Origin: Caulobacter segnis ATCC 21756
Lineage (GTDB): Bacteria > Pseudomonadota > Alphaproteobacteria > Caulobacterales > Caulobacteraceae
NCBI RefSeq assembly: GCF_000092285.1
Contig: NC_014100.1
Coordinates: 930,001 to 994,000, forward strand
Direction: 5' to 3'
DNA length: 64,000 nt
The notes beneath the pieces are model-generated. The model made no database searches and was not told where the DNA came from. It saw only the letters and a program-made list of their open reading frames with translations. Positions within the stretch are counted from its first letter, which is position 1, and every line of letters begins with the position of its first letter. Shown piece after piece: positions 62,268 to 64,000 of this stretch. Made by a program: the position numbers and the translations under genes.

Positions 62268-63503
62268 GTGGGGACCCTGGACGCCTTTAAAGCTCACAAG
62301 GCCGCCGCGACCCTGCTGGTCGTCGGCGGTCTTTGCGCGTGTTCGACCACGACCTACTACGTCGCCGCCGGCGAGGGACGCGAGGCGGGGCTGGTGCGCG
62401 TGACCGGCAGCTTCAGCGACAAGGGCCTGGCCCGCTATGTCGCCGACTACGACCCGGCGATGCTGGCCCTGGCCAAGCGCCACGACCCGCGTCCGCACAA
62501 GGATTACTGGGGCCGTGTCGAGGGCTGGGAGGTCATCGACCTCAAGGTCATTCCTCGATTGGGCGATCGCGCCCCCGACTTCGACGAGGCGCGGATCATC
62601 AACGCGCTGCGCCCCGTCGCTCCGGACGGGCTGGAGGCGGCCAAGCCGTTCGTGCTGACCGGATCGGCCGACGCGCGGGCCAAGGCGTTGAAGTGCCTGA
62701 CCCAGGCCGTCTATTACGAAGCGGGCTTCGAGCCGGGCGAGGGCCAGATGGCCGTGGCCCAGACGGTGATCAACCGGATGCGCCATCCGGGCTACCCAAA
62801 GTCGATCTGCGGCGTGATCTACGAAGGCGCGGCGCGGGTCACGGGCTGCCAGTTCAGCTTCGCCTGCGACGGCTCCCTGGCCCGCGAGCCGGTTCCGACC
62901 ATCTGGGCGAACGCCGAGGCCGTGGCGCGGCGCGCCCTCAAGGGCTTCGTGTTCAAGCCGGTCGGGACGGCCACCCACTACCACGCCGACTATGTGGCGC
63001 CGTACTGGGCGCCGACCCTGGTCAAGCTGAAGCAGTTCGGCCAGCACATCTTCTATCGCTGGACGGGACCGTCGGGGACGCTGGCGGCGTTCCGCGGGCG
63101 CTACTCAGGCAACGAGACGGTTTCGGCCGACATCCTGCTGGCCGCCGACCCGCGGACCCTGGAAGCCGCGCCGCCCGAGGTGCTGGCCGCCCAGGCCGGA
63201 CCCGCGGCGCCGTTGGCGACCGGCGCGGCGGCGCAGATGTTGGGCGTCGCGAACCTGGTCCTGCCCGAGGCCAAGCTGGTGACGGTGCCTGACGCCAACT
63301 CCCCGACGGGCGAGCGCGTCGTGGCGCAGGGCGTGGTGGCCGGCCGCCGCATTCCGACCGCCGACGAGATCGCGCGGATCAACAAGGCGCTGGAGGCGGT
63401 GACCGAACCCGCGCCACCCGCCGTCACGGCGCCGCCCGCGCCGCCCCCTCCGCCGCCAAAGCCGAAGCCCCGTCCGCCGAGTTTGCTGAATCCGCTGAAT
63501 TAG
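62268..63503 (+). CDS. SleB-type cell-wall hydrolase lipoprotein
   Basis: A 411-residue exported protein with an N-terminal hydrophobic segment and a lipobox-like GLCACS (acylated Cys about residue 25). The Hydrolase_2/SleB domain (about 140-260) is typical: ALKCLTQAVYYEAGFEPGEGQMAVAQTVINRM with the catalytic Glu in YYEAG, and TGCQFSFACDG with THYHADYVAPYW. Such lytic transglycosylases cleave peptidoglycan and in Caulobacter relatives aid cell-wall remodelling. The tail is Pro-rich (PPPPPPKPKPRPP). The start is a GTG at 62268 with GAGGGGG upstream. Follows dps by 17 bp and may be cotranscribed. Confidence 0.9.
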   Translation: MGTLDAFKAHKAAATLLVVGGLCACSTTTYYVAAGEGREAGLVRVTGSFSDKGLARYVADYDPAMLALAKRHDPRPHKDYWGRVEGWEVIDLKVIPRLGDRAPDFDEARIINALRPVAPDGLEAAKPFVLTGSADARAKALKCLTQAVYYEAGFEPGEGQMAVAQTVINRMRHPGYPKSICGVIYEGAARVTGCQFSFACDGSLAREPVPTIWANAEAVARRALKGFVFKPVGTATHYHADYVAPYWAPTLVKLKQFGQHIFYRWTGPSGTLAAFRGRYSGNETVSADILLAADPRTLEAAPPEVLAAQAGPAAPLATGAAAQMLGVANLVLPEAKLVTVPDANSPTGERVVAQGVVAGRRIPTADEIARINKALEAVTEPAPPAVTAPPAPPPPPPKPKPRPPSLLNPLN

Positions 63504-63513
63504 AGGGAAGGGA

Positions 63514-63642
63514 AGCGCCCCCTCCGTCTCGTCGCTACGCGCCGATCCACCTCCCCCGCGCGCGGGGGAGGATGATCCTTCCTCCTCACCCGTGAAACGG
63601 GGGAGGTGGCGCGATGCGAAGCATCGTGACGGAGGGGGCGCT
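63514..63642. repeat. Palindromic element family A, copy A5
   Basis: Perfect AGCGCCCCCTCCGTC / GACGGAGGGGGCGCT arms and inner CCACCTCCCCC / GGGGGAGGTGG. Starts 10 bp after the SleB-type hydrolase stop and ends 7 bp from the convergent trxB stop. Confidence 0.9.
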
Positions 63643-63649
63643 GCCTACC

Positions 63650-64000
63650 TCACCAAACCCCGATCTTGTTCGCTTCCGCGTGGCTGATCGGGTGGTGGGC
63701 CTTCTTGTGGTCTTCCTCGGCCAGGAAGCGGACGGCTTCCAGGGCGGCCATGCAGCCCATGCCGGCGGCGGTGACGGCCTGGCGGTAGACGTCGTCGGTG
63801 ACGTCGCCGGCGGCGTAGACGCCCTTGATCGCGGTCGAGGCCGTGCCCGGCTTGACCTTCAGATAGCCGCCGGGGCCCGTCTCCAGCTGGCCGGCGAACA
63901 GCTCCGACGAGGGCGCATGGCCGATGGCGATGAAGACGCCGTCGCAGGCCAGGTCCGTGGTGGCGCCGGTCTTGATGTTCTTCAGGCGCACGCCGGTCAC
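63650..64000 (-). CDS. trxB: Thioredoxin-disulfide reductase, C-terminal part (cut by window edge)
   Basis: The last 116 residues of a TrxB. VFIAIGHAPSSELF is the NADPH-side strand, and GVYAAGDVTDDVYRQAVTAAGMGCMAALEAVRFL is the C-terminal FAD-binding signature with the family helix. The N-terminal FAD domain and the CxxC redox motif lie outside the window. TrxB passes electrons from NADPH to thioredoxin. Convergent with the SleB-type hydrolase across element A5. Confidence 0.93.
   Translation of the reverse strand: MTGVRLKNIKTGATTDLACDGVFIAIGHAPSSELFAGQLETGPGGYLKVKPGTASTAIKGVYAAGDVTDDVYRQAVTAAGMGCMAALEAVRFLAEEDHKKAHHPISHAEANKIGVW

Overview
The window is high-GC (roughly two thirds G+C) alphaproteobacterial chromosome and reads as a Caulobacter-type genome. 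The grounds are several gene neighbourhoods: secA beside ppiC-argJ, mutT, comF-grxC, ubiG/lysC, ptsP, and rodZ-ispG. A TonB-dependent receptor, hemicellulose-degrading enzymes, GANTC (CcrM) sites, an EcfG/sigma-T-type promoter and a characteristic set of intergenic palindromes agree with this. I see no rRNA, tRNA, CRISPR array, integrase or transposase; most of it is core chromosome. About 52 protein-coding genes are supported, two of them cut by the window edges (an EAL protein at the left, trxB at the right) and one apparently broken (a hybrid histidine kinase).

Layout. 1-5.3 kb: end of an EAL phosphodiesterase, threonine aldolase, epoxide hydrolase, EamA exporter, DUF2855 protein. 5.5-12.3 kb: secA, then divergent ppiC lipoprotein and argJ, a YbjN-like protein and a secreted protein behind an EcfG-type promoter. 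12.4-21.3 kb: a GH115 alpha-glucuronidase with a FadR/UxuR-type operator, an ABC exporter pair, a multi-PAS HWE histidine kinase and a DEAD-box RNA helicase with a long leader. 21.6-26.9 kb: mutT, an NDUFAF5-like methyltransferase, comF, grxC coupled to a nitrilase-family amidase, DUF1178, and a membrane-anchored LuxR-HTH/DUF4019 protein. 26.9-32 kb: a GH31 alpha-glycosidase and a run of small envelope proteins (lipocalin, glycine-zipper proteins). 32-43 kb: ubiG, lysC, an AraC regulator, an EamA transporter, ptsP, rodZ, ispG. 43-51.7 kb: accessory stretch with an S41 protease, a membrane AraC regulator, a GcvR-like ACT protein, a secreted serine protease paired with an unknown secreted protein (less GC-rich than its surroundings), a PIG-V-type GT-C glycosyltransferase and a coupled small partner. 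51.7-64 kb: RluF-like pseudouridine synthase, prfA, a CHASE4-GGDEF-EAL protein with an altered EAL site, a TonB receptor, DUF1801, the frameshifted kinase, dps, a SleB-type cell-wall hydrolase and the 3' part of trxB.

The most striking non-coding signal is a set of 14 imperfect palindromic elements (about 55-140 bp, seven sequence families, named A-G here). Every one lies at, overlaps, or falls within about 25 bp downstream of a stop codon. One supplies about 41 codons at the 3' end of the EAL gene and another supplies the stop codon of the epoxide hydrolase. Together with several classical hairpin-plus-T-run terminators, they appear to shape nearly all the 3' ends here that are not tightly convergent.

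Functional themes: hemicellulose use (GH115, GH31, TonB receptor), cyclic-di-GMP and histidine-kinase signalling (two EAL proteins, two PAS kinases), protein export and envelope maintenance (SecA, PpiC, RodZ, glycine-zipper proteins, SleB-like hydrolase, secreted proteases), and redox or stress functions (Grx with a Nit1-like enzyme, Dps, TrxB, EcfG-type promoters).
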